The notes: generated by a model from the sequence alone, not told the origin. Counted from the first letter of the stretch, positions 38,417-49,115 are shown. The stretch is DNA of 64,000 nucleotides from Altererythrobacter epoxidivorans (GCF_001281485.1 NZ_CP012669.1:744001-808000), one strand, 5' to 3'. Made by a program: numbers and translations.

Positions 38417-39034
38417 ATGACAAAGAAAGCCATCCTCCATTTCATCGACAGTTCGAGCCGCACGCGTGCCGAACTCGCCCGTGCAGGATACGACCTTGGT
38501 CACCACGCCGAGGTTTATGGAGACATCGGGGAACTATCGGTCCATCCACCGCGAGAAGGCATAGTCGTTGCCCGCGACGCGGTGGAGGACGGGGGCGTCG
38601 CGACGATACTGGAGCGGCTCGGCCGCCTCGGCATCTGGCTGCCTCTGATCGCATTCGATACGCAGCCACGGCCCGGCCGCATCGTCGAAGCGATCAAGGC
38701 TGGCGCCCTCGATTATCTTTCACTGCCGCTCGATCCGGACCGGTTCGAACGGTGCCTGTCGCGGATCGAGGCCGAAGCGGCCATGTTCGGCGAAGCGCGC
38801 AGGCGCATGATCGAGGCGCGCAACCGTATCTCCAACCTTTCGCGCCGCGAACGCGAGGTACTGGACTGGCTGGCAGAAGGCAGCAGCAACAAGGCGATCG
38901 CGCGCGAGCTCGAGATCAGTCCGCGAACGGTGGAGATCCACCGGGCAAACATGATGTCGAAGCTGGGCGCTCGCCATGCGGCAGAAGCGGTGAGGCTGAA
39001 ACTGGAAGCCCAGATCGAGGCAAAGGCAGTCTAG
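38417..39034 (+). CDS. LuxR/FixJ-type regulator with degenerate receiver domain
   Basis: A 205-residue protein with a C-terminal LuxR helix-turn-helix (LSRREREVLDWLAEGSSNKAIARELEISPRTVEIHRANMMSKL, about residues 140-182). The N-terminal half is shaped like a receiver (ILHFIDSSSRTRAELARAGYD... ALDYLSLPLDPDRF) but has no acidic pair and no clear phosphoacceptor aspartate, so it is probably phosphorylation-independent. It starts 178 bases after Anbu. Other in-frame starts at 38342 (TTG) and 38375 (ATG) are possible. The target genes are unknown. Confidence 0.85.
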   Translation: MTKKAILHFIDSSSRTRAELARAGYDLGHHAEVYGDIGELSVHPPREGIVVARDAVEDGGVATILERLGRLGIWLPLIAFDTQPRPGRIVEAIKAGALDYLSLPLDPDRFERCLSRIEAEAAMFGEARRRMIEARNRISNLSRREREVLDWLAEGSSNKAIARELEISPRTVEIHRANMMSKLGARHAAEAVRLKLEAQIEAKAV

Positions 39035-39071
39035 ACCAGGGCAGGGGGAACAATCTCCCCCGCTGACATGC

Positions 39072-39752
39072 TCAGCGGCAGAAGCTGCCGTTGCCGGCTT
39101 CGAGGTGGAAGTGATCGCGGTGGGCGGCGTTGTATTCGGGGCCGAGCACGGTCCCGAACCGCTTGCACGCGCTGCCGTGGACAATGCGCAGGAACTGGCG
39201 GGTCTTGCTGTCGCCGTCGTCCCAATCCGATTTCACGCTTATCCGCCTGCCATCGGCCAGGACGAAAGCAGCGATATCGACCGCAGCCGCCTGCGCATGG
39301 GCAGACCGGCGGGTCGTGCCCGCGACATTGCGGCATGAATAGCTGCCCATGGTCTCGATACGGGCAAGAGGGCTGCCAAGGATCTGGCGGGCGGCACGGT
39401 CGACGCCGTACCTCGCCCATTCGGACAGGGTCTGCGCAGTCGGGCAAGTTACGGGGCCGAGATTGCTCAGGCCGAATTCCGACCTGTCACCACGAACGGC
39501 GGAAAGCTGGACCGAATTGATCGCGCTGCATCCTGCACCGTAATATTTGTCTGGCAGCGGGGAAAAGCTGCTGCCGGACTGGTTCAGACCGGCAAGGCAC
39601 ATCTGTGCTTCTTGGCTGACTGCGACAGGGCGCGGTGCCGATTGCGGCACGCGGGCAGTCGATGCCTGGCTCGAACTGTCTGATCCCGTCGGCACCATTC
39701 CGCAGCCGGCGAGTGCCAGTGTCGAGATCGCGAGGAAAAACAGACGGGTCAT
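39072..39752 (-). CDS. Extensin-family (ExtensinC-like) lipoprotein
   Basis: A 226-residue lipoprotein with lipobox LALAGC and an extensin-family C-terminal domain: YGAGCSAINSVQLSAV, TCPTAQTLSEWARYGVDRAAR, SYSCRNVAGTTRRSAHAQAAAVDIAAFVLADGRRISV and HRDHFHLEAGNGSFC. The His/Asp pattern (SAHAQAAAVDI ... DHFH) resembles the metal site of D-Ala-D-Ala peptidases of the VanY type, so a cell-wall peptidase role is likely. It converges with the LuxR-type gene. The frame has an earlier TTG start at 39770; I use the ATG. Confidence 0.87.
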   Translation of the reverse strand: MTRLFFLAISTLALAGCGMVPTGSDSSSQASTARVPQSAPRPVAVSQEAQMCLAGLNQSGSSFSPLPDKYYGAGCSAINSVQLSAVRGDRSEFGLSNLGPVTCPTAQTLSEWARYGVDRAARQILGSPLARIETMGSYSCRNVAGTTRRSAHAQAAAVDIAAFVLADGRRISVKSDWDDGDSKTRQFLRIVHGSACKRFGTVLGPEYNAAHRDHFHLEAGNGSFCR

Positions 39753-39862
39753 GATTCGGATACTCGCCAATCATGGTTAACAAATCCCTAAGGCGAAACA
39801 CTGGTTCGTCAGTTTGCACGGGGCCGGCGGCGAGTGGGGATTTACGCCGTGCCCGGATGTGC

Positions 39863-39899
39863 TTGACACGAATCATTTAGGAATTTAGCTAAATACCTA
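39863..39899 (+). promoter_or_regulatory. sdpR-like promoter overlapping a near-perfect palindromic operator
   Basis: TTGACA lies at 39863-39868 and a weak -10 TAGCTA at 39886-39891 with 17-base spacing. A palindrome runs from 39878 to 39899: TAGG (39878-39881) mirrors CCTA (39896-39899), and the core ATTTAGCTAAAT (39883-39894) is perfect; only one base pair between them mismatches. The operator covers the -10 and touches the start codon. The predicted transcript begins at about the ATG, so the mRNA would be leaderless. Autorepression by the ArsR-type product is expected for this family. Confidence 0.6.
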
Positions 39900-40204
39900 T
39901 GAGCGGTGTTTTCGATGCCTTGTCCCATCCCATTCGCAGGGAAGTTCTCGAGCTTCTGAAGCGTGGAGGAATGTCTGCCGGTGACCTGGCGGATCATTTC
40001 CCCGTCTCGAAGCCGACCATGTCCGGCCACTTTGCGAAGCTGAAGGCCGCGGGCCTGATCAAGGGCGACAGCCAGGGCGGAACGATCACCTACACGCTCA
40101 ACATGTCGACGTTGGAAGAAGCCGTGATGGGCTTCATGAACCGCTTTTCCGATGCACCGGCAGGTGACGAGGGCGAAGACGGTGCAACCGGAGAATTGAA
40201 ATGA
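39899..40204 (+). CDS. ArsR/SdpR-family autorepressor
   Basis: A 101-residue winged-helix regulator: FDALSHPIRREVLELLKRGGMSAGDLADHF for helices 1-3, then PVSKPTMSGHFAKLKAAGLIKGDSQGGTITYTLN for recognition helix and wing. There are no metal-ligand cysteines, which fits the SdpR rather than the metal-sensing ArsR group. Its stop overlaps the start of a SdpI-like gene. In Bacillus subtilis SdpR represses sdpRI until SdpI binds the toxin and sequesters it. I infer the same arrangement here, although no toxin gene is nearby. The start codon lies in the operator. Confidence 0.92.
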   Translation: MSGVFDALSHPIRREVLELLKRGGMSAGDLADHFPVSKPTMSGHFAKLKAAGLIKGDSQGGTITYTLNMSTLEEAVMGFMNRFSDAPAGDEGEDGATGELK

Positions 40205-40878
40205 AGATCAAGGGGCTGGCCCTCCTGTCGCTCGCATTGGCGATCGCTCTTGCAATCTTTGCCTTCGTAACAGCCGGGCGATTGCCGGAAGGCGCCATGC
40301 TGCCGACGCACTGGAACGCTGCGGGCGAGGTGGACCGGACTAGTCCGGCCTTGCAGGCGCTTCTGATGCCGCCAGCGCTGATCCTGTTCATCACCGGCAT
40401 CTTCGCCGTGATCCCGCGCATCGAGCCACTGCAGGACAAACTCGAAGGATCGGCTCCTGTCTTGCGTGCCAGCTGGATCGGACTGCTGTTCCTGATGACC
40501 CTGCTCGCGCTGACCATCGGGCTTCCCGCCTATGGGGTGAACATTCCGGTCAAGACCGTACTGGTGGGCACCGGCGTACTGCTGATGGCGATCGGGAATG
40601 CGCTTCCGAAAAGCCGCCCGGGCTTCTTCGTCGGTGTGCGCACCCCGTGGGCAATCATCGATACGGATAACTGGATCGCAACGCACCGGCTTGCCGGAAA
40701 GCTGATGATGCTGGCTGGCCTTGGCGTCGTGGTTGCGGGCTTCCTGCCGCTTGACGCCGAGGTGACCGCAACCGTGCTGATCGCCGTATTCGCGATCATG
40801 GTCATTGTGCCTTACGTGTACAGCTGGCTGCACTGGGAACGGAAGAAGCGCGCCTCTTCCAACGGTTCCGCAGATTAG
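40201..40878 (+). CDS. SdpI-family integral membrane protein (DUF1648)
   Basis: A 225-residue protein with about six membrane spans. The DUF1648 motif MLPTHWNAAGEVDRTSP is near residue 35 and the SdpI signature near the C-terminus is NWIATHRLAGKLMMLAGL. In B. subtilis SdpI gives immunity to the SdpC toxin and signals to SdpR. The gene begins with ATGA over the sdpR-like stop. It overlaps by four bases the stop of the convergent VOC gene. No sdpC-like gene is present in this window. Confidence 0.92.
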   Translation: MKIKGLALLSLALAIALAIFAFVTAGRLPEGAMLPTHWNAAGEVDRTSPALQALLMPPALILFITGIFAVIPRIEPLQDKLEGSAPVLRASWIGLLFLMTLLALTIGLPAYGVNIPVKTVLVGTGVLLMAIGNALPKSRPGFFVGVRTPWAIIDTDNWIATHRLAGKLMMLAGLGVVVAGFLPLDAEVTATVLIAVFAIMVIVPYVYSWLHWERKKRASSNGSAD

Positions 40879-41252
40879 GACGGAAGCTCGCTCGCCACCT
40901 GTTCCCACAGCTCGATCTTCACTCCGTTGGGGTCGAGCAGCCAGGCAAACTTGCCATAACCTTCGTCGACGCTGTCGAGCACTTTCACGCCCTTGGCTTT
41001 CAGCTCGCCAACGAATTCGTCGAGATCGTCGACGCGCAGGTTGATCATGAAGCCGCGTTTGCCGGGCTTGAGATACTCGTTATCGGCGAAATGGCTGATC
41101 AGCGAATAGGGGTTGGGTTTGGTCTCTTCCGCCCATGCGAGCTGCGGACCGTAAGGGCCATCGATACCCAGCACCTCGCGGTACCATTCCCGTGTCTTTT
41201 CAGGATCGTCGACGGTGTAAAACACGCCGCCCAGTCCGGTCACCTTGGCCAT
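40875..41252 (-). CDS. VOC (glyoxalase/bleomycin-resistance) superfamily protein
   Basis: A 125-residue single-module VOC protein: LGGVFYTVDDPEKTREWYREVLGIDGPYGPQLAW, then SEFKAKGVKVLDSVDEGYGKFAWLLDPNGVKIELWE. The FYTVDDPEKTREWY and DPNG.KIELWE ends are typical of the family. The reaction is not assigned; such proteins bind divalent metal and act on lactoylglutathione, antibiotics or aromatics. The start at 41252 is chosen within a longer frame. No co-transcribed partner is clear. Confidence 0.9.
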   Translation of the reverse strand: MAKVTGLGGVFYTVDDPEKTREWYREVLGIDGPYGPQLAWAEETKPNPYSLISHFADNEYLKPGKRGFMINLRVDDLDEFVGELKAKGVKVLDSVDEGYGKFAWLLDPNGVKIELWEQVASELPS

Positions 41253-41544
41253 GAAAATTCCCCCTCTGGCAGGGGTGCTAGACCGCTCGGATCCGGTTTT
41301 CACGCATTTTCGGAAATTATTTTCGCATTTCTTGTAGCCGTATTAACCAGTTTCCGGGCAGTCCCGTGCCGAGGGTAGCGCCGCTTAAGTGGGTGATTTC
41401 AACGGCCTTCAATGATTAACGCGCGCCTGCGGCATGGCCGGAACCACGCATCGGGCCCAAGCTGGCGGCTACGGCGGCTTTGCGTCCTTTACAGCTCATT
41501 AGGGAAACCTGCGTAGATCGCCCATCGTGCACGGAGAAGTCACG

Positions 41545-43068
41545 ATGAATCGATTTTTGCGCAATTTGGCCAGCGACACTGCCGGTAACGCGCTGATGAT
41601 GTTTGCGGCCGCCCTGGTCCCGATCCTGATGATGATCGGGAGCGGCGTCGACGCGAGCATTACCTACATGGCGCGTAGCAAGATGCAGAACGCCTGCGAC
41701 GCAGCTGTTCTTGCAGGACGTCTTGCCATGATCGGTACCGATTTCGGCAGCGACGCGCAGTCGGAAGCGAACAAGTTCTTCAACTTCAACTTCCCGAACG
41801 GCACCAATGGCGTCGACGATGCCGATTTCGATGTGACGCAGGATCCCGACGACCCGGCCAAGCTGCTCGGCACTGCCAGCGGCACCGTGCCGACAACGGT
41901 GATGTTCGTGTTCGGTTACGACCAGATGCCGATTTCGGTCAGCTGCGATGCGAAGCGTGACATGGGTCACAACGACGTGATGCTCGTGCTCGACATGACC
42001 AGCTCGATGCTCAACGAGCCGTCATGGGGCGGCGGCACGTCCAAGGTTCAACTGCTCCGCGATGCGACCGGCGGCCTGTATCGTGCATTGTCCGACGGCG
42101 GTGCCAGCAGTTCCGTTACGCGTTATGGCTTCGTCCCGTTCTCGCAAACGGTCAACGTCGCGCGCCAGATGAAGAACAACGACATCGTGCGCAAGCAGTA
42201 CATGGTCGATGGAAACTTCAACCGTGGCGTCTGGCGTTTCAGCGGGATGAAGGAAGTTTCCCCGCGCGATTCATGGTGGAACAACGGCCACAACGGAGCG
42301 TCCGCCAATAATGCCATCATCCAGGGTTTCCGCACCAGCGGCGAAGGCTGCATCGAGGAGCGTCCGGCCTGGGGCAATGACTATGACGATGGCGAATTCG
42401 TGATCGGAACCACGGTCACGCTCAATGACGTCAACGAAGAGCCGAAGAACGGCAGCGACGAAGACACGCAGTTCGGTCGCTACGAGCCCGAACGCCAGGA
42501 AGGCTGGTGGTTCGAGGCATGTGTTTCGGAATCGAAACAGTTCGCGACCTATGCCGACGAAGACGCGTTCAACACTGCCGTCAACGAGGTCAGCACCCGC
42601 GTCGAAGGCGGTACTGTTGCCGATATCGGCATGCTCTGGGGCCTTCGCCTCGCATCGCGAGATGGCATGTGGGACGGTAACAATCCCAAGACGCTCGACG
42701 ACTGGCCCGTCAACGTGCACCTGATCTTCTTTACCGATGGCCAGATGTACAACACCGGCGGTCACTACACCGCCTATGGCATCGAGGCTTATACCCACCG
42801 GGTGGAGGGTGACGGCGTCGCCCGGGAACGCTGGATGAACTACACCGACCTGGTGGCCAAACATAACCAGCGATTTTCCAACATGTGCACGCTGGCAAAA
42901 TCGATGGGCATGACGATCTGGGTCGTCGCGCTCGATACGCTGCGTAACGACACTTACGTCAACTGCGCCACCAGCGCTTCGCATTACTACGAAAGCGATG
43001 GCTCCGACCTCGAGGACAAGTTCACCGAGATCGGGCAGGGCATCGGCAACCTGAGGCTGACGAAGTGA
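41545..43068 (+). CDS. TadG-like protein with VWA domain
   Basis: A 507-residue protein. The N-terminus has a Flp/TadG-type hydrophobic segment (NALMMFAAALVPILMMIGSGVDASITYM...) followed by a pilin-like region. A von Willebrand A domain with DxTxS-type MIDAS (MLVLDMTSSMLNEPS) begins near residue 151 and contains an acidic insertion (NEEPKNGSDEDTQF). TadG proteins are thought to sit at the base of type IVc pilus or related machines. It has a good ribosome site (GGAGAAG). The next gene overlaps by four bases. Confidence 0.85.
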   Translation: MNRFLRNLASDTAGNALMMFAAALVPILMMIGSGVDASITYMARSKMQNACDAAVLAGRLAMIGTDFGSDAQSEANKFFNFNFPNGTNGVDDADFDVTQDPDDPAKLLGTASGTVPTTVMFVFGYDQMPISVSCDAKRDMGHNDVMLVLDMTSSMLNEPSWGGGTSKVQLLRDATGGLYRALSDGGASSSVTRYGFVPFSQTVNVARQMKNNDIVRKQYMVDGNFNRGVWRFSGMKEVSPRDSWWNNGHNGASANNAIIQGFRTSGEGCIEERPAWGNDYDDGEFVIGTTVTLNDVNEEPKNGSDEDTQFGRYEPERQEGWWFEACVSESKQFATYADEDAFNTAVNEVSTRVEGGTVADIGMLWGLRLASRDGMWDGNNPKTLDDWPVNVHLIFFTDGQMYNTGGHYTAYGIEAYTHRVEGDGVARERWMNYTDLVAKHNQRFSNMCTLAKSMGMTIWVVALDTLRNDTYVNCATSASHYYESDGSDLEDKFTEIGQGIGNLRLTK

Positions 43069-43694
43069 TCGGGCTGGGCAAACACCTGCGTCGCCTGCGC
43101 GGTGACGAGCAGGGCGCGACGATCGTCGAGTTCGGCCTGCTTGCGCTGCCGCTGTTCGCCATGATCCTTGGCGGGATCGAATTCGGGTATCAGCAATATA
43201 CCCGCAGCCTGATGCAGGGTGCGCTCAACGATGCTGCGCGTCTCGCCGCGGTGGAAGACCCCGACATGGCATACGGCGGTGATACCGTGGACGAGCAGGT
43301 CGAGAACCTGGTGCGCGAGATCGCCGGTTCGATCGCCTATGATGCAACGATCACCGTGACCACGCGCAGCTATTTCGACTTCTCCGATATCGGAAGTCCC
43401 GAAACGCTGATGACCGACGTCAACGGGAACGGCATGTTCGACGAAGAAGACGGCGACTGCTGGGAAGACCTGAATGGCAACGAGGAATTCGACACGGATT
43501 CGGGCGTTGCCGGCACCGGCGGCGCAAGCGACGTCGTCTTCTATCAGGCGAATATCGAAATGCCGCGGCTGCTGCCGCTGCACAATTTCGTCAACGTGCC
43601 GGAAAAGATCGAGATGGAGCTGGAAACAGCCATCCGTAACCAGCCCTATGGCGGCCAGAGCACACCCGCAGTGCTGTGCGGAACACCGTCATGA
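43065..43694 (+). CDS. TadE-like pseudopilin with two calcium-loop-like motifs
   Basis: A 209-residue TadE-family protein with the typical N-terminal motif EQGATIVEFGLLALPLFAMILGGIEF. The start is GTG at 43065, overlapping the TadG-like stop (GTGA). The periplasmic part contains two short Asp/Asn/Gly loops, DVNGNGMFDEEDGD (118-131) and DLNGNEEFDTDSG (135-147), which resemble EF-hand or dockerin-like calcium loops. Such loops would let the pseudopilin fold or assemble depending on calcium. No helical partner is visible, so this is a hypothesis. The following gene overlaps. Confidence 0.85.
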   Translation: MIGLGKHLRRLRGDEQGATIVEFGLLALPLFAMILGGIEFGYQQYTRSLMQGALNDAARLAAVEDPDMAYGGDTVDEQVENLVREIAGSIAYDATITVTTRSYFDFSDIGSPETLMTDVNGNGMFDEEDGDCWEDLNGNEEFDTDSGVAGTGGASDVVFYQANIEMPRLLPLHNFVNVPEKIEMELETAIRNQPYGGQSTPAVLCGTPS

Positions 43695-44326
43695 TCCGGC
43701 ATCTCGCATCCCGCTGGCGGGCATTCGTCCAGGACAATCGCGGCGTTGCGTTTGTCGAATTTGCCATCGGCGCGCCGGTGTTTCTGGTGCTGATCCTGGT
43801 CGGACTGGAAGTGTCCAACCTGGCGCTTGCCTATATGCGCGTAAGCAATCTTGCGATGACGGTTGCCGATAACGCAGGCCGTACGACCTCGGGCATCGAC
43901 GAAGCACACGTGTACGAGGTTTTTGCAGGCGCCAATGTCATCGGGCAGGGCATCGAGTTCAAGGAGCACGGACGTCTCGTGCTGTCGTCGCTCGAGCACA
44001 ATGGCCGCAGGGGTGGCAATGCAGGCCAGGTGATCACCTGGCAGCGTTGCTGGGGCGACCTCGATATCGATCCTGCCTATGGCGTGGAGGGCGATGGGGC
44101 GACCGACGATTCCCTCGAAGACGGTCTGGGCGAGGCCGGTCGCCAGATCATGGCGATGGAAGGCACCGCCGTCATGTTCGTCGAGGCGACCTACGACTAC
44201 CAGCCGATGGTTGGATACGGTTGGTTCGAACCGCCGCAGATCCGCTACGAAAGCGCGTTCAACGTTCGCGGGCGCATGAACAACAACATCACGAACACAC
44301 AGGACCTCGACGAGTTGACCTGCTGA
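43691..44326 (+). CDS. TadE-like pseudopilin
   Basis: A 211-residue protein with the TadE N-terminus DNRGVAFVEFAIGAPVFLVLILVGLEVSN. The C-terminal region is shorter in conserved features but contains VEATYDYQPMVGYGWFEPPQIRYESAFNVRGRM, which is common in the family. The start at 43691 overlaps the preceding stop in ATGA. The three genes 41545-44326 form one operon ending at a strong hairpin. No flp pilin, CpaF ATPase or secretin gene is near. Confidence 0.85.
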   Translation: MIRHLASRWRAFVQDNRGVAFVEFAIGAPVFLVLILVGLEVSNLALAYMRVSNLAMTVADNAGRTTSGIDEAHVYEVFAGANVIGQGIEFKEHGRLVLSSLEHNGRRGGNAGQVITWQRCWGDLDIDPAYGVEGDGATDDSLEDGLGEAGRQIMAMEGTAVMFVEATYDYQPMVGYGWFEPPQIRYESAFNVRGRMNNNITNTQDLDELTC

Positions 44327-44331
44327 CAACA

Positions 44332-44361
44332 AAAAGGCCGGGGCGGACACCCCGGCCTTTT
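44332..44361. terminator. Bidirectional rho-independent terminator
   Basis: GGCCGGGG (44336-44343) pairs with CCCCGGCC (44350-44357), flanked by AAAA on the left and TTTT on the right. It serves the TadE operon on the + strand and typA on the - strand. Confidence 0.9.
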
Positions 44362-44383
44362 CGTTTGTCGATGGCGTGGCCGA

Positions 44384-46204
<1,821 letters not shown>

Positions 46205-46465
46205 AAGGGACCTTGTAGAGAGCTGGGGCGACGACTTGTTGCGCCGCACAATCGGCGCGCGGTTAGCAGGGGGAGGTCCCTACGGCAAGCGCTGCTGCGG
46301 ATTCAGGGGTGTGTCGGCGATGCAACAGGGTGGAAAGTCGCAAGAATCTCTTGGTTTTGTTTCTTGTAGAGTAACCATTGCTCCCCTAATCCCCCTCGCA
46401 GGCCGCCAGGCACTTTATGCATATGGGGATGTGCGCTTGGCGGAGTTTTATTGAGAGGAGATCCC

Positions 46466-49060
46466 ATGCGTTCGATTTCGACCGGTTTTACCGGTACTTC
46501 CCGCTTTGCGCTGCTGGCGGGCGCAGCAGCCGTCGCCATTGCGCTTCCGGCCGCCGCCCAGGCACAGGACCTTGCAGACGCAGACGCCGCTGCAATGGAA
46601 ACCGAAGAGCAGGACATTGGCAATGTCATCATCGTGACCGCTACCAAGCGCGAACAGACATTGCAGGAAACGCCGATTTCGGTTTCGGTTACCTCGGGCG
46701 AAACGCTCGAACAGGCCCAGATCCGCGACGTTCTCGACCTGCAGACGGTCAACCCGTCGCTGCGCGTCAGCCAGCTGCAGAACTCGTCGTCGTCGACCTT
46801 CATCATCCGCGGCTTCGGTAACGGCGACAACAACTTCGGCATCGAGCCGTCGGTTGGCGTCTTCATCGACGGCGTGTTCCGTTCGCGTTCGGCATCGTCG
46901 CTCAACGACCTTGCAAACGTGCAGCGCATCGAAGTCCTCAACGGCCCGCAGTCGACCCTGTTCGGCAAGAACGCTTCGGCTGGTGTGATCTCGGTCGTGA
47001 CCCGCAAGCCGCAGTTCGATTTCGGCGGTTCGCTCGAAGTCGGCTATGGCAACTACAACGACATCCGCATCAAGGGTGACGTCACCGGCCCGCTCAGCGA
47101 CACGGTCGCCTTCTCGATCGACGGGAGCTACAACGAGCGTGACGGTTATGCGAACATCGTCAACCTCGACCAGGAACTGTCGAACCGCAATCGCTGGACC
47201 GCTCGTGGCCAGCTGCTGTTCGAACCGAACAACGACCTCAGCGTCCGTCTGAGCGGCGATTATTCGAAGATCGACGAAATCTGCTGTAACGTCAGCACGC
47301 TGGTTGCTGGTCCGACGGCTCCGGCCGTGTTCGGCGTCGGCGGCGCTCTCAGCACCGACTTCTTCAGCTACGACACTTACCTGAACAAGGCTCCGGTCAA
47401 CGAAGTCGACAACTACGGCGGTTCGGCCCAGATCGACTGGGCAACCGGTCCGATTTCGGTCACGTCGATCACGGCTTATCGCAAGCTGAAGAACTACGTG
47501 AACCAGGACGTCGACTTCACCAGCGCCGACATCGTGGACGAAATCCGCGACCAGCGCGTGAACACCTTCACGCAGGAACTGCGCATTGCTTCGGACTTCG
47601 ACGGTCCGATCAACTTCCTCCTCGGCGGTTTCTACTTCGACGAAACCGTGAAGCAGGACAGCGCCCTTCTGACGGGTGCGGATTCGCGTAACTTCTTCAC
47701 GCTGCTCGCCCGCGCTGCGACGCAGGATCCGACCTTCAGCTTCAACGCTGTCGAAGCCGGTCTCTTCCTCCCGCAGAACAGCATCTTCTCGGAAGGCCTG
47801 CTGACCAGCGAAGAATATCGCATGGACAACAAGTCCTGGTCGATCTTCGGTACGGTCGATTTCGAACCGATCGAAGACCTCGTCCTGACCGCCGGTTTCA
47901 ACTACACCGACGACAAGAAGGACTTCGCGCTGGCTGGCGTCGCTTATGACGAACTCGCCAACGTGAACGTGGTCGATGCCTTCATCACCAATTACCTGAC
48001 CGGCGGTACCGTCACGACCCGTGACCAGTTCCTGGCACTCCCGGCACTGCAGCAGGCGCAGCTTGCAGCACTGGCCACGAACCCGAACGTCAACCCGTTC
48101 CTGGGCCTGACGCCGTTCCAGTTCCAGCCGCCGTTCCTGACCATTCCGAATGCGGTCGAAGATGGCAAGACGCGTGACGACGACTTCAGCTACACGCTGC
48201 GCGCCGCCTACAACATCCTGCCGGAACTCAGCGCGTACATCAGCTACGCAACCGGCTTCAAGGCGAGCTCGGTCAACCTGTCGCGTGACAGCCGTCCGCT
48301 CTACGGGGATTTCATCCCCGCAGTCGGTGGTTATCGTTCGACCTTCCTTGCTCCGGATTCGCCGATCATCAACGCCGGCCTTGCAACCACGAACCTGACC
48401 ACCGGTTCGCGTTTCGCCGGTCCGGAAGAAGCAGAAGTCTATGAAATCGGCCTGAAGGGCCAGTGGCCGGGCTTCAGCTTCAACCTTGCTGTGTTCGACC
48501 AGACCATCAAGGGCTTCCAGAGCTTCCTGTTCACCGGCACGGGCTTCCAGCTCAGCAACGCCGGCCAGCAGTCGGTGAAGGGCTTCGAATTCGCTTCGAC
48601 CATTTCGCCTACTCCGGAACTGGTGTTCACTTTCGCGACCACCTACCTCGACCCGATCTACGACAGCTTCGAAGAAAGCCCTGTCGGCGATCTGACCGGC
48701 GTTCGTCCGGGCGGCATTCCGGAATGGAACATCGCGACGTCGGGTACCTACACGCATGAATTCGGTGCCAGCGGCAACCGCCTGATCACGCGTCTCGACT
48801 ACAGCCACGAGAGCAACACCAAGATCAACAACGGCCTGCCGACCTTCGGCCCGAACAGCTTCAAGCGTGAAGTGAACCTGGTGAACGCATCCATGACCTT
48901 CGCCATGGACAGCGGTTTCGAACTGGGCGTCTGGGCGCGTAACCTGCTCGACGACCAGTACATCGTGACTGTGTTCGACGGCGTTGCACAGGCCGGTACG
49001 GTTTCGGGTTACCCGAGCGCACCGCGTACCTATGGTGCGGTGGCCCGCTACAAGTTCTGA
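46466..49060 (+). CDS. TonB-dependent outer-membrane receptor
   Basis: An 864-residue receptor. There is a signal peptide ending LPAAAQAQ near residue 35, a TonB-box-like NVIIVTATKREQTLQETPISVSV, a plug domain with the conserved LNGPQSTLFGKNASAGVISVVTRKP segment, and a 22-strand barrel that ends in the aromatic ARYKF. It lacks an N-terminal signalling extension, so it is probably not of the FecA type. The substrate is unknown. GAGGAG lies six bases before the ATG. A UUCG-loop terminator follows. The 260 bases between typA and this gene hold no recognisable Fur site. Confidence 0.94.
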   Translation: MRSISTGFTGTSRFALLAGAAAVAIALPAAAQAQDLADADAAAMETEEQDIGNVIIVTATKREQTLQETPISVSVTSGETLEQAQIRDVLDLQTVNPSLRVSQLQNSSSSTFIIRGFGNGDNNFGIEPSVGVFIDGVFRSRSASSLNDLANVQRIEVLNGPQSTLFGKNASAGVISVVTRKPQFDFGGSLEVGYGNYNDIRIKGDVTGPLSDTVAFSIDGSYNERDGYANIVNLDQELSNRNRWTARGQLLFEPNNDLSVRLSGDYSKIDEICCNVSTLVAGPTAPAVFGVGGALSTDFFSYDTYLNKAPVNEVDNYGGSAQIDWATGPISVTSITAYRKLKNYVNQDVDFTSADIVDEIRDQRVNTFTQELRIASDFDGPINFLLGGFYFDETVKQDSALLTGADSRNFFTLLARAATQDPTFSFNAVEAGLFLPQNSIFSEGLLTSEEYRMDNKSWSIFGTVDFEPIEDLVLTAGFNYTDDKKDFALAGVAYDELANVNVVDAFITNYLTGGTVTTRDQFLALPALQQAQLAALATNPNVNPFLGLTPFQFQPPFLTIPNAVEDGKTRDDDFSYTLRAAYNILPELSAYISYATGFKASSVNLSRDSRPLYGDFIPAVGGYRSTFLAPDSPIINAGLATTNLTTGSRFAGPEEAEVYEIGLKGQWPGFSFNLAVFDQTIKGFQSFLFTGTGFQLSNAGQQSVKGFEFASTISPTPELVFTFATTYLDPIYDSFEESPVGDLTGVRPGGIPEWNIATSGTYTHEFGASGNRLITRLDYSHESNTKINNGLPTFGPNSFKREVNLVNASMTFAMDSGFELGVWARNLLDDQYIVTVFDGVAQAGTVSGYPSAPRTYGAVARYKF

Positions 49061-49085
49061 TCAGAACTCAAGCGTTGAAATAAAG

Positions 49086-49115
49086 AAGGGGCCGGTTTCG
49101 ACCGGCCCCTTTTTT
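49086..49115 (+). terminator. Rho-independent terminator with TTCG tetraloop
   Basis: A nine-pair stem GGGGCCGGT (49088-49096) with ACCGGCCCC (49101-49109), a TTCG loop and a run of six Ts. It ends the TonB receptor transcript. Confidence 0.95.

Noticed and set aside
46448..48808. A 786-codon open frame on the minus strand opposite the TonB receptor
   Set aside because: The receptor has a signal peptide, plug and barrel in the plus frame. The opposite frame has no recognisable domain and reflects the high-GC third-position bias.
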